NCBI GenBank assembly: GCA_947179155.2
Contig: OX359269.1
Coordinates: forward strand, 32,084,517-32,148,516
Source: Hedera helix
Lineage: Eukaryota; Streptophyta; Magnoliopsida; Apiales; Araliaceae
Length of the DNA stretch: 64,000 nt
Reading direction: 5' to 3'
The position numbers and the translations under genes are program-made. The first letter of the stretch is position 1, and the number at the start of each line of letters is the position of its first letter. Shown here one piece after another: positions 1 to 12,700 of this stretch. The notes beneath the pieces were generated by a model, which worked only from the letters and a program-made list of their open reading frames with translations, was not told the origin of the DNA and ran no database searches.

Positions 1-892
1 TTTTTCTGGAATTAATTTACGAAATCTTTAAATCAAAAATTATAAAAAATATTTAATTTCAGTTTATACATTCATAATTATTCTAAACTCCATGAAAAAA
101 TTTACTTTATTTCATTATTTATTGTTTTCAAACTCATTGCATAAATTTGAAATTTTAGAATTTTATTTTATCTATAACAAATTAAAATAAGACTATTTTT
201 ATAAAATAAAGAGATTGCTTATATCATATCAGTCTTTACGCTTTGTCTTACAAGTGTAATTTGTAGACCATAGATACACGCATCTAGCTGCTGCCATGGT
301 AGGTGAAACTGACCACTTCATACACTTCGCCCAAGAGACAACAACCCGATGGACAAGTTTTCGCCGGAAATAACAATGTTATCAATTTTTTGGTCTTACT
401 AAAACCCGACAATATTTGTCAATTAATCTAGGAACATAGGAGTATATCATTTCTAGTACGTTTTCTTTTTCTTAATATTCCCTAAATAAATTGCAAATGG
501 TGCATTAATTTTGCTTTTGCCAATAAGAAAAATAAACATATTGACAAATGTATCGTAAGTCATTTAATTAATCAATAGAACTGAATTACTGCAAAAAAGA
601 TGCTGATCACGCATATTACATTACCTTAATCAGGAAAAGAGAAGAAGAAGGAGAAGATTGATAAATTACCATACTACCTTTGTTTTATTATATTTATGTA
701 ATATTTTCTTTTATATTTTACATATTTGTTTGCTTTTTTTATATATTGAAACGGAAGGAGAGTATTTAAGACTTTTTTTACATATAGAATTGTAGAATCA
801 AGTTCCACAAAAACTTAAGTAATTAATAAAAAGGTCGCAAATAAGTCATAGTCGAAGGACAGTGCCATCACGAATAATTGTTTATAGTAGAA
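1..892. other. AT-rich 5' flank of the first membrane-protein gene
   Basis: No credible coding region is visible on either strand. The sequence is AT-rich with short homopolymer runs and gives no recognisable transposon termini. It is probably upstream intergenic and promoter-distal DNA of the gene at 1176. Confidence 0.5.
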
Positions 893-962
893 GGAACAAT
901 TATGATAATTTCTTTTTACAACCCTTAGGAACAATTATGATAATTTCTTTTTACAACCCTTA
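893..962. repeat. Perfect 35-bp tandem duplication upstream of the promoter
   Basis: A 35-bp unit beginning GGAACAATTATGATAATTTC is present twice in immediate succession (893-927 and 928-962) with no mismatch. It ends about 120 bp upstream of the TATA box. The perfect identity points to a recent replication slip. Any cis-element in it is doubled in this paralog only; I do not see it upstream of the copy at 44 kb. Confidence 0.9.
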
Positions 963-1080
963 ATTTATATATGTATATACACAGAATTTTGAGAAGAACT
1001 AGGGAGAAAACATATTTATTTTTCCTACTATAAAGTATAAACCAAGGGTAATTTGTTGAACAAAATTCCAAATCGTTTAC

Positions 1081-1088
1081 TATATATA
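1081..1088 (+). promoter_or_regulatory. TATA box of the first paralog
   Basis: TATATATA is followed by a CCTTGGAAA block and a pyrimidine-rich leader. It lies 88 bp upstream of the chosen ATG. The second paralog has TATTTATA at the same relative place, followed by the same CCTTGGAAA block, which supports both as real core promoters. Confidence 0.7.
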
Positions 1089-1175
1089 TTTCCCCTTGGA
1101 AAACTAGTTTCCTCCCCATCCTTCCCCATTTCTCCTTTCCTCTTCACTCAACAAACATTTCTCCTATCAAAAACA

Positions 1176-2171
1176 ATGGATAGAGTTCAAGAAGACATGC
1201 AACTTCTTGGCCTCTTTGGCATATACAAAGAGAGCTACAAAATAATCACCTCATGGAAGAAAATCTTTAGCCAAATAACCCTAACCCTAATCCTCCCCCT
1301 CTCCTTCATCTACCTAATCCATATGGAAGTATCCAACCGTCTCTTTTGGAGAATCCGATACACTGAATTCGAACCCCAACGAATCGTAGACGGACATCCA
1401 TTATACAACCGCCGCAATATATCCTCCGAGTGGGCCGTCTATATTCTCTTCAAGGCAGCATACCTAACTTTTCTCCTCATTTTCTCTCTCCTCTCCACTT
1501 CCGCGGTGGTTTACACCATCGCATCCATCTACACGAATCGCGATGTCACCTTCAAGAAGGTCATGAAAGTCGTCCCCACAGTATGGAAACGATTAATGGT
1601 CACTTTTGTGATCATTTTCTTGGCTATGTTTGTTTACAATATCGTCGCTTTTTTTATCCTAATGTCGTGTTTCTTGATTGGAGGCAATTTTTTCGTTGTC
1701 CTTTTTTTCATCATATTTATCTTGTATGCATTAGGGTTTGTGTACATGACCATTGTGTGGCAGCTAGCTAGCGTTGTGACCGTGTTAGAGGACTCGTACG
1801 GAGTTAAGGCCATGATGAAAAGCAAGGATTTGATCAAAGGGAAAAGGTGGGTGGCTTCATTTATCTTTTTCAAATTGAATGTCACTCTTGTTTTGATACA
1901 AGTTTTGTTCCAAATATTTGTTGTGGATGAATATGAATTATTTGGTATGGGGAGGAAAATTGGATTTGGGATATTAAGTCTTTTACTGCTCGTCCTGTTG
2001 ATTCTCTTTGGATTGGTAATTCAAACGGTCATCTACTTCGTTTGTAAGTCGTATCACCATGAAAGTATTAATAAGTCGGCCTTGTCGGAGCATCTTGAAA
2101 GTTATATGGGAGAGTATGAGCGTTTGAACAAGCCAAAGGATGTGCAGCTAGAGCAACAATATCAAGTTTGA
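1176..2171 (+). CDS. Plant multi-pass membrane protein (AT4G19950/AT5G44860-like family), copy 1
   Basis: Intronless 331-codon gene. I chose the ATG at 1176 (context AAACAATGG) although the frame is open back to 1053, because the upstream 41 codons overlap the TATA box and a pyrimidine-rich leader. The N-terminus is short and cytosol-like (LLGLFGIYKESY). About six hydrophobic segments follow, near residues 31-50, 88-118, 140-165, 171-198, 226-250 and 262-290. Motifs typical of this plant family, as I remember it, are SLLSTSAVVYTIAS, VWQLASVVTVLEDSYG, LIKGK and the C-terminal YFVCKSYHHE followed by an acidic tail. Database entries call relatives 'polyadenylate-binding protein 1-B-binding protein'; the biochemical role is unknown to me. 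Its paralog is at 44030. The frame is intact with no lesion. Confidence 0.9.
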   Translation: MDRVQEDMQLLGLFGIYKESYKIITSWKKIFSQITLTLILPLSFIYLIHMEVSNRLFWRIRYTEFEPQRIVDGHPLYNRRNISSEWAVYILFKAAYLTFLLIFSLLSTSAVVYTIASIYTNRDVTFKKVMKVVPTVWKRLMVTFVIIFLAMFVYNIVAFFILMSCFLIGGNFFVVLFFIIFILYALGFVYMTIVWQLASVVTVLEDSYGVKAMMKSKDLIKGKRWVASFIFFKLNVTLVLIQVLFQIFVVDEYELFGMGRKIGFGILSLLLLVLLILFGLVIQTVIYFVCKSYHHESINKSALSEHLESYMGEYERLNKPKDVQLEQQYQV

Positions 2172-2237
2172 TCAAGTGCTTTTTAACTGTACAAGAGGAT
2201 CCTCTCTCTCCATTACAATTTTTACATAATTTTTCAC

Positions 2238-2248
2238 AATAAAATAAA
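2238..2248 (+). promoter_or_regulatory. Overlapping polyadenylation signals, copy 1
   Basis: Two overlapping AATAAA hexamers (2238-2243 and 2243-2248) lie 67-77 bp after the stop codon. That is a plausible place for a plant near-upstream element. No transcript evidence is available. Confidence 0.4.
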
Positions 2249-2936
2249 TTTCATATTAATTTTGTCGCTACGTGTGTATCGTGAGGTATTGGGTTGGAAA
2301 ATAAAATGGAGATTCCATAATATATATGCTAGTTAAATGGCTGCTCAAAGAGCGCTGATGTAATGAGATTGCCATAAATTATTATGAGATCAAGTCTCGA
2401 TAGTTAGACTAGATGAAGGCCAAGGCATAATTGTACATCAGTCACAACATAAGATTGCTGTTAATTAGTTATAATGAAATATAATGTTCTCAACTTTGGT
2501 AATCGAATTTTAGCCGCGTATTTGTTCTCTTTTGAATTACTCCGTCGGTAAGAAAGATGTTCTAATAAAATAGGGAAAAAAGAATAATTTTTTTAATAAA
2601 GTTTATTCATAAATAGTGACTCTACAAAATTATATATTTTTTAATCGTGAAGATAATGTTGTGCTTAAATGTTGTGTTTGATTTATATGTATATATACTT
2701 GTCCAAACAAAAAAACAAAAAACAAAAAACTCTAGCCCTCAAAAAATATTTCTAGACAAGTCTACATACACAATAACTAAACACTAAATCAAACACTATA
2801 TTTATCTATATTATTAAAAAATGAAGTATGATACGAATTTTAATATTATATTATATTTTTTAATAATTTAAATAAATATAATATTTAATTATTGTTTATT
2901 TATATTGATTTAATATTTTTTTATTCTCGAGAGGGT
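2249..2936. other. AT-rich intergenic DNA
   Basis: No ORF or transposon end that I can support. The sequence is low-complexity and A/T-rich with a few A-runs. Confidence 0.4.
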
Positions 2937-3286
2937 TCCTCGCACTTTCTGATTTCATCTCTTTGCCGCTTCGTGCGTGTGTGCATTTCACTAGATAATA
3001 CCCGCACTTTTTGAGCTTATCTCTTTGACGCTTCGTGAGCATGTGCATTTCAGTAGATACTAGATAATACCCATATTTTACATTTTGTATTTTAGTGTTA
3101 GTTCCGTATATAAAAGTCTTATAATATGAATTTTTTTCTTTTATTTCCCTCTAATGTGGAATATGATGTTGTTTCAGTAACATTAAAATATTCATATGTG
3201 CAATCTATTCTCAACAATTTATACATTATTTCATTTATAAAATGGTTTAGGTGGGTCGAGATATGAAAAAGGTAACCTACTACCAC
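2937..3286. repeat. Dispersed repeat, copy 1
   Basis: The first part is a degenerate tandem pair of about 65 bp (CGCACTTT... CATTTCA..TAGATAATACC, about 2940-3075). The rest (TTTTGTATTTTAGTGTTAG, an ACATTATTTC..TTTATAAAATG block, GGTTTAGGTGGGTCGAGAT) recurs at 14690-14968 in the same order. Both copies end at a CCTAC..CCACC string. Here a CACTA-type terminus follows immediately, but not at the second copy. The family is unclassified; an old transposon or LTR fragment is likely. Confidence 0.6.
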
Positions 3287-5971
3287 CGCTACAAGAAAAT
3301 ACTTTAATTTTTACGAAAATATTTATGGCGGAATAGATTCTCAGTCTTCTCAAAACTACTAAAAAAAATTCTTTAAGAAATTAAGTTTTCTCAAAAACTT
3401 TATCTCACTAAGAGATTTGATTTCTATAAAATTAAGATAAGTCACTCAAACTTGTCTTTCTGATGATCACTAAGATCAAGATACTATTGATGATTGGTGT
3501 TTGATGTGTTGTTAAATGGCATTATGAATATTTCTCTGAAAGACTAAGCAGCAGAACAATTTTTCTATGAACTGAAGATTGTAAGGAGCACTTGAACTTT
3601 TCAATCGACTGTATTTGAATCTTTTTCCTTGAAATCGATAATCCTGCAGTCTGGAGAAATAATCCTTTTATAGGCATCCTTAGAATTCTTCTCGTTTGAA
3701 AGTTAATGTTGCTCTATTCTTCCTAGAACACTTGTCCAAGCTCTATCTCTATAATTTGGATCAACTTAACAAGTTTGATCTCTAAGTCCTTTTATAATTC
3801 TCATTTATAAGGACTGTACAAAATTACTTAATCATTACAAATATACATTAATATCTTTTTGTCATCATTAAATCAAATGCATTCAACTTAAATGCATTAA
3901 CATAGTGGCAGTGGTCACCACGGTGGTGGCCATACAAGTTCAGCTGAGGGTAGTCAAGGCGTGTCCTCATCATCTAGTAAGTTTATTTAATATAAATTTT
4001 ATGTAATGTTATATTTATGCAATGTTTGTATTATACTTATAAATAGTGGTCGTCGGGGGACTAACCTCGATTTATTTAGACGTCCGCCTATAGATCCACA
4101 TATTTTCCTTGTAGATATATGTTAGCTCATAAGTATGTGTCATTAATTGACATGTTTTATTTACTAATTTCATTTAATGGAACAATGTATAAGTCGTATA
4201 TCATTTTATTGTAGTATATTAACCCTTGAGGACTATCCAAACCATCTATTTATCCCTCCTTCCCACCAGCTGCATGTGTTTTATGCAGAATGCACAGTAA
4301 GATCCCTCTTTTATGGAGAATGTGTTCCAAACTTTCACGTAAGTTAAAACTATATAACTTAAAATATATACGTAAATATTAGTTTAATCTTATACATTTT
4401 CTAACGTATTACTAGTTTTATATAAACTTATTACACATATGAGGAGGGTGTATCTAAGACAGATGGCAATGCGGTCATTATGGGTTATATCTCAAAAAAT
4501 TATTCTAGCCAGTAAGTATACGAGATGAGAGAGAGGAAGTTTAGAACTAGCCTGGGAGTAGCCTTCACGATCTTCAGTTGCAGCACGTATCTGATGTTGC
4601 ATGAGCAGCTATGTGTTCTTACTGGGATGATGAGACTTTGAAGAAAAAGTCCAAACAAATGAAGAAGAAAAATAGCAAGCTTAAAGTAGTACATACGTAT
4701 TATTGGCCCACAGTAATTCGCGGAGTGTAAATAGGCATGCATGTGTGTTTATTTGTTTATTTTAATGGTATTATTAGTTAATAATTAAATGATATATGAA
4801 TGCATTTATTACGTTATGCGGAGGGTTTTGGACCGACCACTTACCTTTCTCAAGTTTTGGGATAGAGCCCATACGCCAAAGGACACACCATCTACTATGT
4901 CTCCCATATTATTTTAGCTACAGAGTAATCGTAATTTCTAAATAATTTTAAATATTATGTAGTTAATTAAATTCTTTAAATAGCTAACATGTAGATAATA
5001 AATTACAAGATCGGTTTTAGAAGTTTCAAGACAAATATATAGCTAATTTGCGGGTTGCTATGAGAGATCCTGAGCCGTTAGATTTCATTGCCCTACCGCC
5101 CGATATTAGGTTATTTCAAAGGGAGGAGATGGCTCTTTTAATGGCGTCTCAAGATCCCCTAGCAGTAGTACTAGCAAATATCGAGTGCTAGGTCAGCCTA
5201 GAATACCAGCGTATACATTAGCTAGAGGTATTCATTCTTTTTATGTTTTTCACTATTTCGTAATTTATATCGGCTTGTAAATACTTTTTAAACTTATTTC
5301 TATTTTATTTTCGTAGGCTCTAGCTAATGTCAGTGTCCAAAAGCACCTGTTGGATCATCTCATACGGGCGTTGTCTTAGACGATGAACTATTTCAGAAGG
5401 TGATAACTGGGTGTCAGAGTCATTTGGTATGGATTCAATATTCGGTCAACAAGTATTAACTATTTGTACTCGTCTACATTAGCTAGCTGATCAAGACATT
5501 GTAGTAGGGGCCACCGCCAAGAGTACGCTCGTGACGAAGGCTTTTGGCTCACTGCTGAGTCAACCCTCGACTTCGCCTTAGGTATTTTATTCATTTCGAG
5601 TTGTATATTCTACCTATTAATTAATTATTATCTAGTTATTTTTTTAATTTTCATATATGTTTACTAATATGTTATAATTTTTATTGTCTCAATAGGGTGG
5701 CGATGCCAAGTAATGTGGCGATACCAAGTAGAGTGGCGATGATGAGCAGGAGGATGATAATGATGATTTTCAGATATTGGCGCCGCAATATTGACCCCCG
5801 CCTGATGATTCTTCTCATACCGATGGTAATAGTATCAATTGTCATTTATAGTTATTTGAAGTTTTAGTTAGTTTGTAAATTGTACTTTTACTTTAAATTG
5901 TAAATTGTAGTTTATTAGAAAATTTAGTATCATCATAGTCATTGTGTATGTTATTTATTGTAAATTAGTTT
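3287..5971 (+). mobile_element. Decayed CACTA (En/Spm) transposon, 5' part
   Basis: The left end CGCTACAAGAAAAT differs by one base from the usual CACTACAAGAAAA terminus of plant CACTA elements. Decayed En/Spm-type coding sequence follows (see the pseudogene at 3900-5830). The element is cut on the right by a long solo LTR beginning at 5972. I found no right-hand CACTA terminus, so the far end may lie beyond later insertions or be lost. Confidence 0.6.
3900..5830 (+). pseudogene. En/Spm-type plant transposase (Ptta/En/Spm family) remnant
   Basis: Coding islands separated by AT-rich stretches and stops can be read on the plus strand. A Gly/His/Ser-rich start lies at about 3900-3980. At about 4628-4680 is a basic stretch readable as KKKSKQMKKKNSK, resembling the KRS.NK.NR signature of the Ptta/En/Spm plant transposase family. 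A frame readable as FWDRAHTPKD lies at about 4846-4880, and an acidic tail rich in Asp/Glu at about 5700-5790. Exon-intron structure is probable, but I cannot fix the junctions. Multiple in-frame stops show it is dead. The family call rests on motif resemblance only. Confidence 0.5.
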
Positions 5972-8900
5972 TGTGACGCCCCTAAATCTGAGTTCCATAA
6001 CCTCAGATTTGTTACTCACGAAACAATGTCATCAAACACATTTTATAATCTAAAGCGGAATAAATAAACATACATTGTTCATTAAAAAAGTACTTCTAGT
6101 CCCAAGGTCTATTAATCTTTACATAATGCCAACATACACCTTAATTGTTCAAAAATGTTTACATAACAAAATTACAAAACACGAAGCAAACAACATACAT
6201 AACTACACTATTCTTGAACTTTATTCTTGCCCTTGTTCTTCTTCGAACTTTTTGACTTGACTGAAAAGTAATGTGATATAGCAAGAGTAAGCAACTATTT
6301 TGCTCAGCAAGTTTAAATAAACAGAATCATATGAAAGGTATATCACGATTTAAAGAGATAACTTTTTAAGGTTTCCATCAAGATATTATACATGTGAAGG
6401 AAAGAGAATCAAGTTCTAATTTAAAAGAAATAACTGAATCTTTACTGCTGAGGGGTCACTAAGGACCAAGAACTAGGGAAGGCAAATCAAAATTTAATCT
6501 GACCCTTTTAGTATTTTAGTATTCGAGGGGACCGGTCTCTTCAACCCATATGTATATACATAACACTTAGACATCTTGCACACATGTTCAGTTTTTCAAT
6601 ATTAATCCCTTAATAGGGTTGTTTTTTCTCAATCTTACTATAAGAGTCTGCACCAACTATTGGTTTGGATAAACTTTAACAATATACAATTTATTAAATT
6701 TAATCATGCAAGGTCTAGCTGAAACAATTAGCATAGACTACTTATTAAACAATTTATGAATAACAGAACTCTAGTGTTTTATAGATAAATAATGAAAAAA
6801 TTCTTTAAGTGCACCCAAGTGCGAATAGTAATATTGATGTGGATTAATCTTCAATAATTAACCCACACAACATGCTTGTAAAATAAATGCAAGACTGGGT
6901 AAAGAAAACTTGCCTCGTTCGCGAATTACTGCTTAAAGTAAACTTATCTACTTTTTTTTTGAAAATGACCCAATATTGATAAGGTTGACCTCCCAATTAG
7001 TAACACACATTGACCTATATTAATAACTTTAAATCGTCTTAATTACTAACATTTAATCACATAATAAAACACAAACACTTAGATATATTATCATCATTTG
7101 ATAATATTTTAATCACTTAATAAAAATATTAATCATTTAATATCATTTAAACTCTTGTCTAATATTATTAATCATTTAATAATATTTTATTAAGTTTCTA
7201 ATATTATTAGTCATTTAATAATATTTTATTAAGTTTCTAATATTATTAATCATTTAATAATATTATATTTATTTTTCTAATATTATTAATCATTTAATAA
7301 TATTTTATTAAGTTTCAAATATTATTAATCATTTAATAATATTTTATTTATTTTTTAATATTATTAATTATTTAATAATATTTTATTAATTTCATAATAT
7401 TTAATTTTTCACAAATGATTAAATCATTTTAGTGTCATTCATAATGATTAAGTGTTACACTACTTCAAAATTATTTAAATTGATTTTGAATCAATTTATT
7501 ATTATATTATTAAATAATAAATATTTACTCAACTATTAGTCAAACACTATTAAACAATTTCATTTAATTATTTTAAATTCATATATTTCAATTCATTTAA
7601 TAACTAAATCATGCCATTATTACAATACATATATAAAAATGACTAAATTATCCTTGATTAGTCTTATTAACTTACTTTAACACATATTAGTCCATAAAAT
7701 TATATTTCATAATTTTATGACTTAATTTACATCATTTTTTTTAATCCTTCTTAACCCAATTATATTTATTAAAAATACCTAACTGACTTATTATTTTTAT
7801 ATATTCTGGATATCTTTATTTAAATATATTTTACACGCAAAATAATGTTCCTGTAATTTTTCAAGTTCATTTCCTATTTCTAAATAGGTCATTTCTGTCC
7901 AAAATAGCAATATTTATCAAATAATATTTATACATCAAAATGAAAATGAAATTTACAAAATAACTACATCTCAACATTTACACCTTCCACAAAAAAATTT
8001 ATAATTTTCTAAGCTATAAAACTCAAGTTATAACAGTTTCTTTTTAAAATCATAAAATGTTTACCAGACCATATCTCACTCTTCCAACGTTGGAATAAGC
8101 TATTTTTTGGACAATGGTTGTTTTATACCATATATTATCAGGAATAAAATGGACAGAATCTTTTACATAAAATAAGTGGCCAAAACAACCTCTTTTAAAA
8201 TATGGACAGTATGTTTTTCAGAAAACTTCCAGCAGGAACTGTTTTACGAGAAAAATCACTACGGACAACTCGTTTAATATTTTTCAGTCATTCCATTTGA
8301 AAAAGTTTCGTATCTCATAGTCCTACCATCCAAAATTTACAGATATTGAACATGAGCTACGAAATGTAAACAGTAACTCCGGGAACCGGACTATTCCGTT
8401 TAGCGTTTTCCAGTAAAGCTGGTTTCATGCATTTAATCAACTTTTCCGACACTTATGTTTATAAAAACTCACGTTACACCCATGCAACCTTAGATTTACA
8501 ACTCTAGTATGGATCTAAGATTAAAGAGTTTTGAAAAATGGGTTTTGACTATCAAAATACATTTTGACCATTAAAAACACTTTACAAACACATACATGAA
8601 CATATATACATAGTACACATATAACTCCATCAAAACTCCATCCTTATACCTTCGAAACTCTACATGGTTTCCTCAACACATAAATCTTCCACAACCAACC
8701 ATGGCAAAGACATTTAAAAGAGATTTTAATCATAGAAAAGTCAAAATATAAAGATATAACACTTTTAAACCTTGATGATCTAGATGCTCTACTTCTTTTC
8801 CTTCCAAAGTATGATATGAGACTAGATGACATGCACCTTTACCCTCTTTGTTCTACCCGAAATGTTGTAGTATTCAAGCTCACTAAGTTTTTCTCTCAAA

Positions 8901-9760
8901 AACTCAAGAACACTCATGTTTTCTCTATATAACTCTCTCTCTATTCTCTAGCTTTTGCTCTTACTTAGAACTAATGAAATGAAATAAAATGGAGAGAGTG
9001 AGAGTGATAGAACAATTAACTGGTGAAATAATTTACTTACAAAATGTGTAAGTATACACATCAAGTGCACCTCAAATAGGCCTACTAACATGCATTGGGA
9101 AAGAGATTTGTAGGGTGGTCTTCTTAAGACATGCTTGAAGCATTGCACCCCCATGTCCCATTATTTTCTCTTGATTTTTACTTTTCTTTTATTGCTTAGT
9201 TGGTAATATATATATATATATATATATATAATTGTTGACCAACATTTGACTTATATAATGGGCTCCACATTAGGTCAAATTAATTATTTTTATTGGACTT
9301 ATTCATTTAATTTGTTTGGGCTTAATTAATTTATTTCATTGGACTAACATTAACTAATATATGATACTTGAAATTAAATTAAGTATTAGACTAGTTTAAT
9401 TATAGCATGGATTCATTACATGCGCTAACCAGCACAATAAATCCATGGACTACTAAATTAATTCTCTTGGTCATTTAATTAATAAATCCATTAATTAAAC
9501 TCATAATTCAATTAGACTTGCTTTATTAAAATCAATTGGGCTACTAGGCTAACTAATTTATTTTAATTTTATTATTTAATCTCTTTTTTAATTAATTACT
9601 TTATTAATTCATTATCTCCTCTTTAATAAGTAAATGAATATACAAATACATTAATATAATCATTCAATCACATAAGTGTGATTAACACAAAAAATTAAAT
9701 TCATTGCTAATTAGTACTTAATTCTAATTACAATGTGACATGAAATGTGTTGTCATTACA
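5972..9760 (+). mobile_element. Long solo LTR A (~3.8 kb, Ty3/gypsy-type)
   Basis: It begins TGTGACGCCCC and ends GTCATTACA. Flanks are AGTTT on the left and AGTTG on the right, a decayed 5-bp target duplication. No gag or pol is visible inside. The whole 3.8 kb is collinear with 47904-51735, including the GCTCAGCAAGTTTAA block near the start, the ATTATTAATCATTTAATAAT tracts, a (TA)n run (about 9200-9231) and the terminal CTAATTACAATGTGACAT block. Length and TG..CA ends fit solo LTRs of del/Tekay-like chromoviruses, but that clade assignment is inference. It interrupts the CACTA remnant to its left. Confidence 0.75.
7083..7400. repeat. AT-only degenerate tandem/palindromic repeat inside LTR A
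   Basis: Several copies of TAATATTATTAATCATTTAATAATATTTTAT recur here at roughly 50-60 bp intervals (shown joined in parts: TAATATTATTAATCATT then TAATAATATTTTAT). Each can pair with its neighbour because TAATATTA and its relatives are self-complementary. The same tract occurs in LTR B at about 49080-49440. Confidence 0.75.
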
Positions 9761-12700
9761 AGTTGGGTTTATTATTGTTGTGTACATATATTTTTTTTTT
9801 GTTGGGAATGAAAACATACTATTTTGAAAAATATATGTATATTTGTGGTGTTAGAAATGAAAAATATATGTTAATAATAACTATGTGAAATATTAATAAT
9901 ATTAATTAATAGTCCAACTAGTAGTTAAATACTAGTAGGTTAGCTCATATATTATTTTTAAACAAGTCCACTTAATTAATTAAGTATGAATTTGTATGTT
10001 GGTTGTATTAATTTAATTAGGTAAGCCCAATGATTTATTTAAATTGGGAGACTAATAAATTAATGTTTAAGCCCAATGTTGGTAAATTAATTTGGTGTTA
10101 TAGTAGCCCAACCAAGATGAATAGTAAGCTCAAACAATTAAATTGAAAACCCATTTTTTTGATCCAAATTAAAAGCTTCTAGAAGGATTTTTATTTTGCA
10201 AGTTAACTAATAAAAATAAATAAAAAATTGGGGCAATGTTGAGAAAAAGTGTGGAATACTCAACCTCTTTTGGTTAGAATTTGTAGAATGCTTGAAGTCC
10301 AATTTATATGCTTACAAGGTGTGTATGTATAGGTTGGCTCCACTATAAATAAATCACTTGGTTCATTGGCTAAGAGTTTAAAAAGTTGCAAGAGAGAGCT
10401 TTTATATTGGTGCTAGTAAGTTGAAGTGAGTTCCAAGTGAGTTGAGTGAAATAGTGAATAAACTAATGAGTTAACTCAACCGAGTCGAGCCGAGTCAAGC
10501 CAAATCAACCCATTCTTAACAAAGAGAAGAGCTTAGAGGTTTATCTACTATTTTGGAAGGAAGAGAAAGCAAACACACAAAACAAAAAGGTTAGAAAATC
10601 CTAAAAACCTTAGTTATGCTTGTTATGTGATTAAAATAAGAAATAAATGGTAAAAATACCATCTTTATGTTCTTTAAGTCTAGAGCCATGCTAGATATGT
10701 TAAACAAGTGTTTCATGGATTTTTGGTATGGATCCATAAGCATTTATGTGGAAAAACTTAGCAAAAGTTGTAAAATGATGTTTACCGGAAAACTAAAAAT
10801 CGAGTAGCCTCATTCCCGGATTTACTGTTCACTAGCCGTAAGTCGGATTTTTGATCCGTCAATTTTGTTAGATAGATCTTGAAGTTGTGTAAATTTTAAA
10901 ACTTGAATGACTAAAATCCGAGTTAAAATGAATTAGTTATGATTTTTCTAGCAAAACACTCCACTGTCGGAAGTTTTACATGAACAGTCCGGTTCCAGGC
11001 TGATTTCGGAGGTCAAATCATGTCCGAAAAATGAATCCGATAATGGAAAATTGTAGTTCGAGAAGATACGAACGCAACGATATAAAGTAGAGCACCATCG
11101 GAGTTATAAAATTTAAGTTATTAAGGTTTTTGTAAGAGACCCCAAAAATGGACAGAACCTGAAAATGCTAAAAAGCCACTGCCGGTTTTTTTGAAATAAA
11201 CCGGCCGGAGCCTTCAAGTGACCGGTTCACCCATTTTCCGGCCGGTTCCAGAACTGGTCAAAACTAGAAAGTTGCTTGGAATTTCGTGTACTATTTTCTG
11301 GAATTTAATGGTATTTTTATAATATCAGTAGCTATTTTTCAAAATTATTTAATAATAAAAGCTTACTAAATCTATGAAAAATAATAAAAAGTATTTTTAA
11401 ATGTTAAAAAAATATGAAAAAATAACCTACTGATTATTTGAAGTGTTATATATATGAAGATGGTATTATTTCCGAAAATTGGTATTTTTCATATTATTTA
11501 TGGTGTAAATGTACACTAATTTGTGACTACCTAACTAATAATTCAAGAAAATTATAAATAAATTGTTATTAAATATTAAATATGTTCTTTAGGTATTTAA
11601 TAACAATATCAACTTGTTTGGAGAAAATAAATAAATTATTTATTATTTAATTAGGTATTAAATAGTAAATAAAGGAAAGTAAATAACTAATTATTCTTTA
11701 ATTAATATTAAATAATAATTAGAGTAAGATAAAGATTTTAAACTTTAATTATTTATTATTTAATAAGATTAAAAAATAAATAAACAGAGTTAGGTAATTA
11801 TTATTTAATATTAAATAATAATTACAGTTAAGTAAAGTTGATAACATAATTATTTATTATTTTATTTAATTAAGAATAAATAATAAATAAAGATAATTAA
11901 TTAATTATTATTTAATTAACATTAAATAATAATTAAAGAGGGTTAATTGCTTACTATTTAATATATTAAATAGTAATCAAAGGATGTTAGAGTTAATAGT
12001 ATAATTGTTTATTATTTAATTAATATTAAGTAATGAGTACGGATAATTAATTAATTAATTATTATTTAATTCATATTAAATAATAATTAAATGGTAATTA
12101 AGTGGAATAAATTATTACTTAATCGGGAGAAGATTATTAAGTAATTAAAATATATTGATAATATTAATGATTAACTATTAAATGATAATAGTTAAGAATT
12201 AAATCATTATTCAATAATTAATAATGATATGTAATTAATTTAAAATATTATTAAAGAATTAATAATATTGTTTAACAAGTAATTAACTATTGAATAATAA
12301 TAGTTAAGAGTTGAATCATTATTAAATAATTACTAATGATACGTGAGGATTTCAAATATTATTAAATGGTTAATAATATTGATGAACAATTAAATTATTA
12401 TTAAAATGATTAATAATAATGAGAAGTCAAATAAAATATTATTAAAGGGTAATAATACTAGCAAGCAATTAAATTATTATTAAAAGAGTAATAATAATGA
12501 TTAAGGCAAACTATTATTAAAAAAAATTAATAATAGTAATGATTATTTAAAGTGTTATTTAACAATTAAATAACATTATAAGTTATTACTAATTAATAGT
12601 AAGAGTTTAAAATATTAACCAATGCAGTTAATATTATGATAAATCATCGAGTTAAATGATGTGATTAAGTTAAACCAAGGGTATGGTCCATTAGTGACTA

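Noticed and set aside
4500..4742. 80-codon minus-strand ORF
   Set aside because: Shadow of the decayed En/Spm-type coding stretch on the plus strand.
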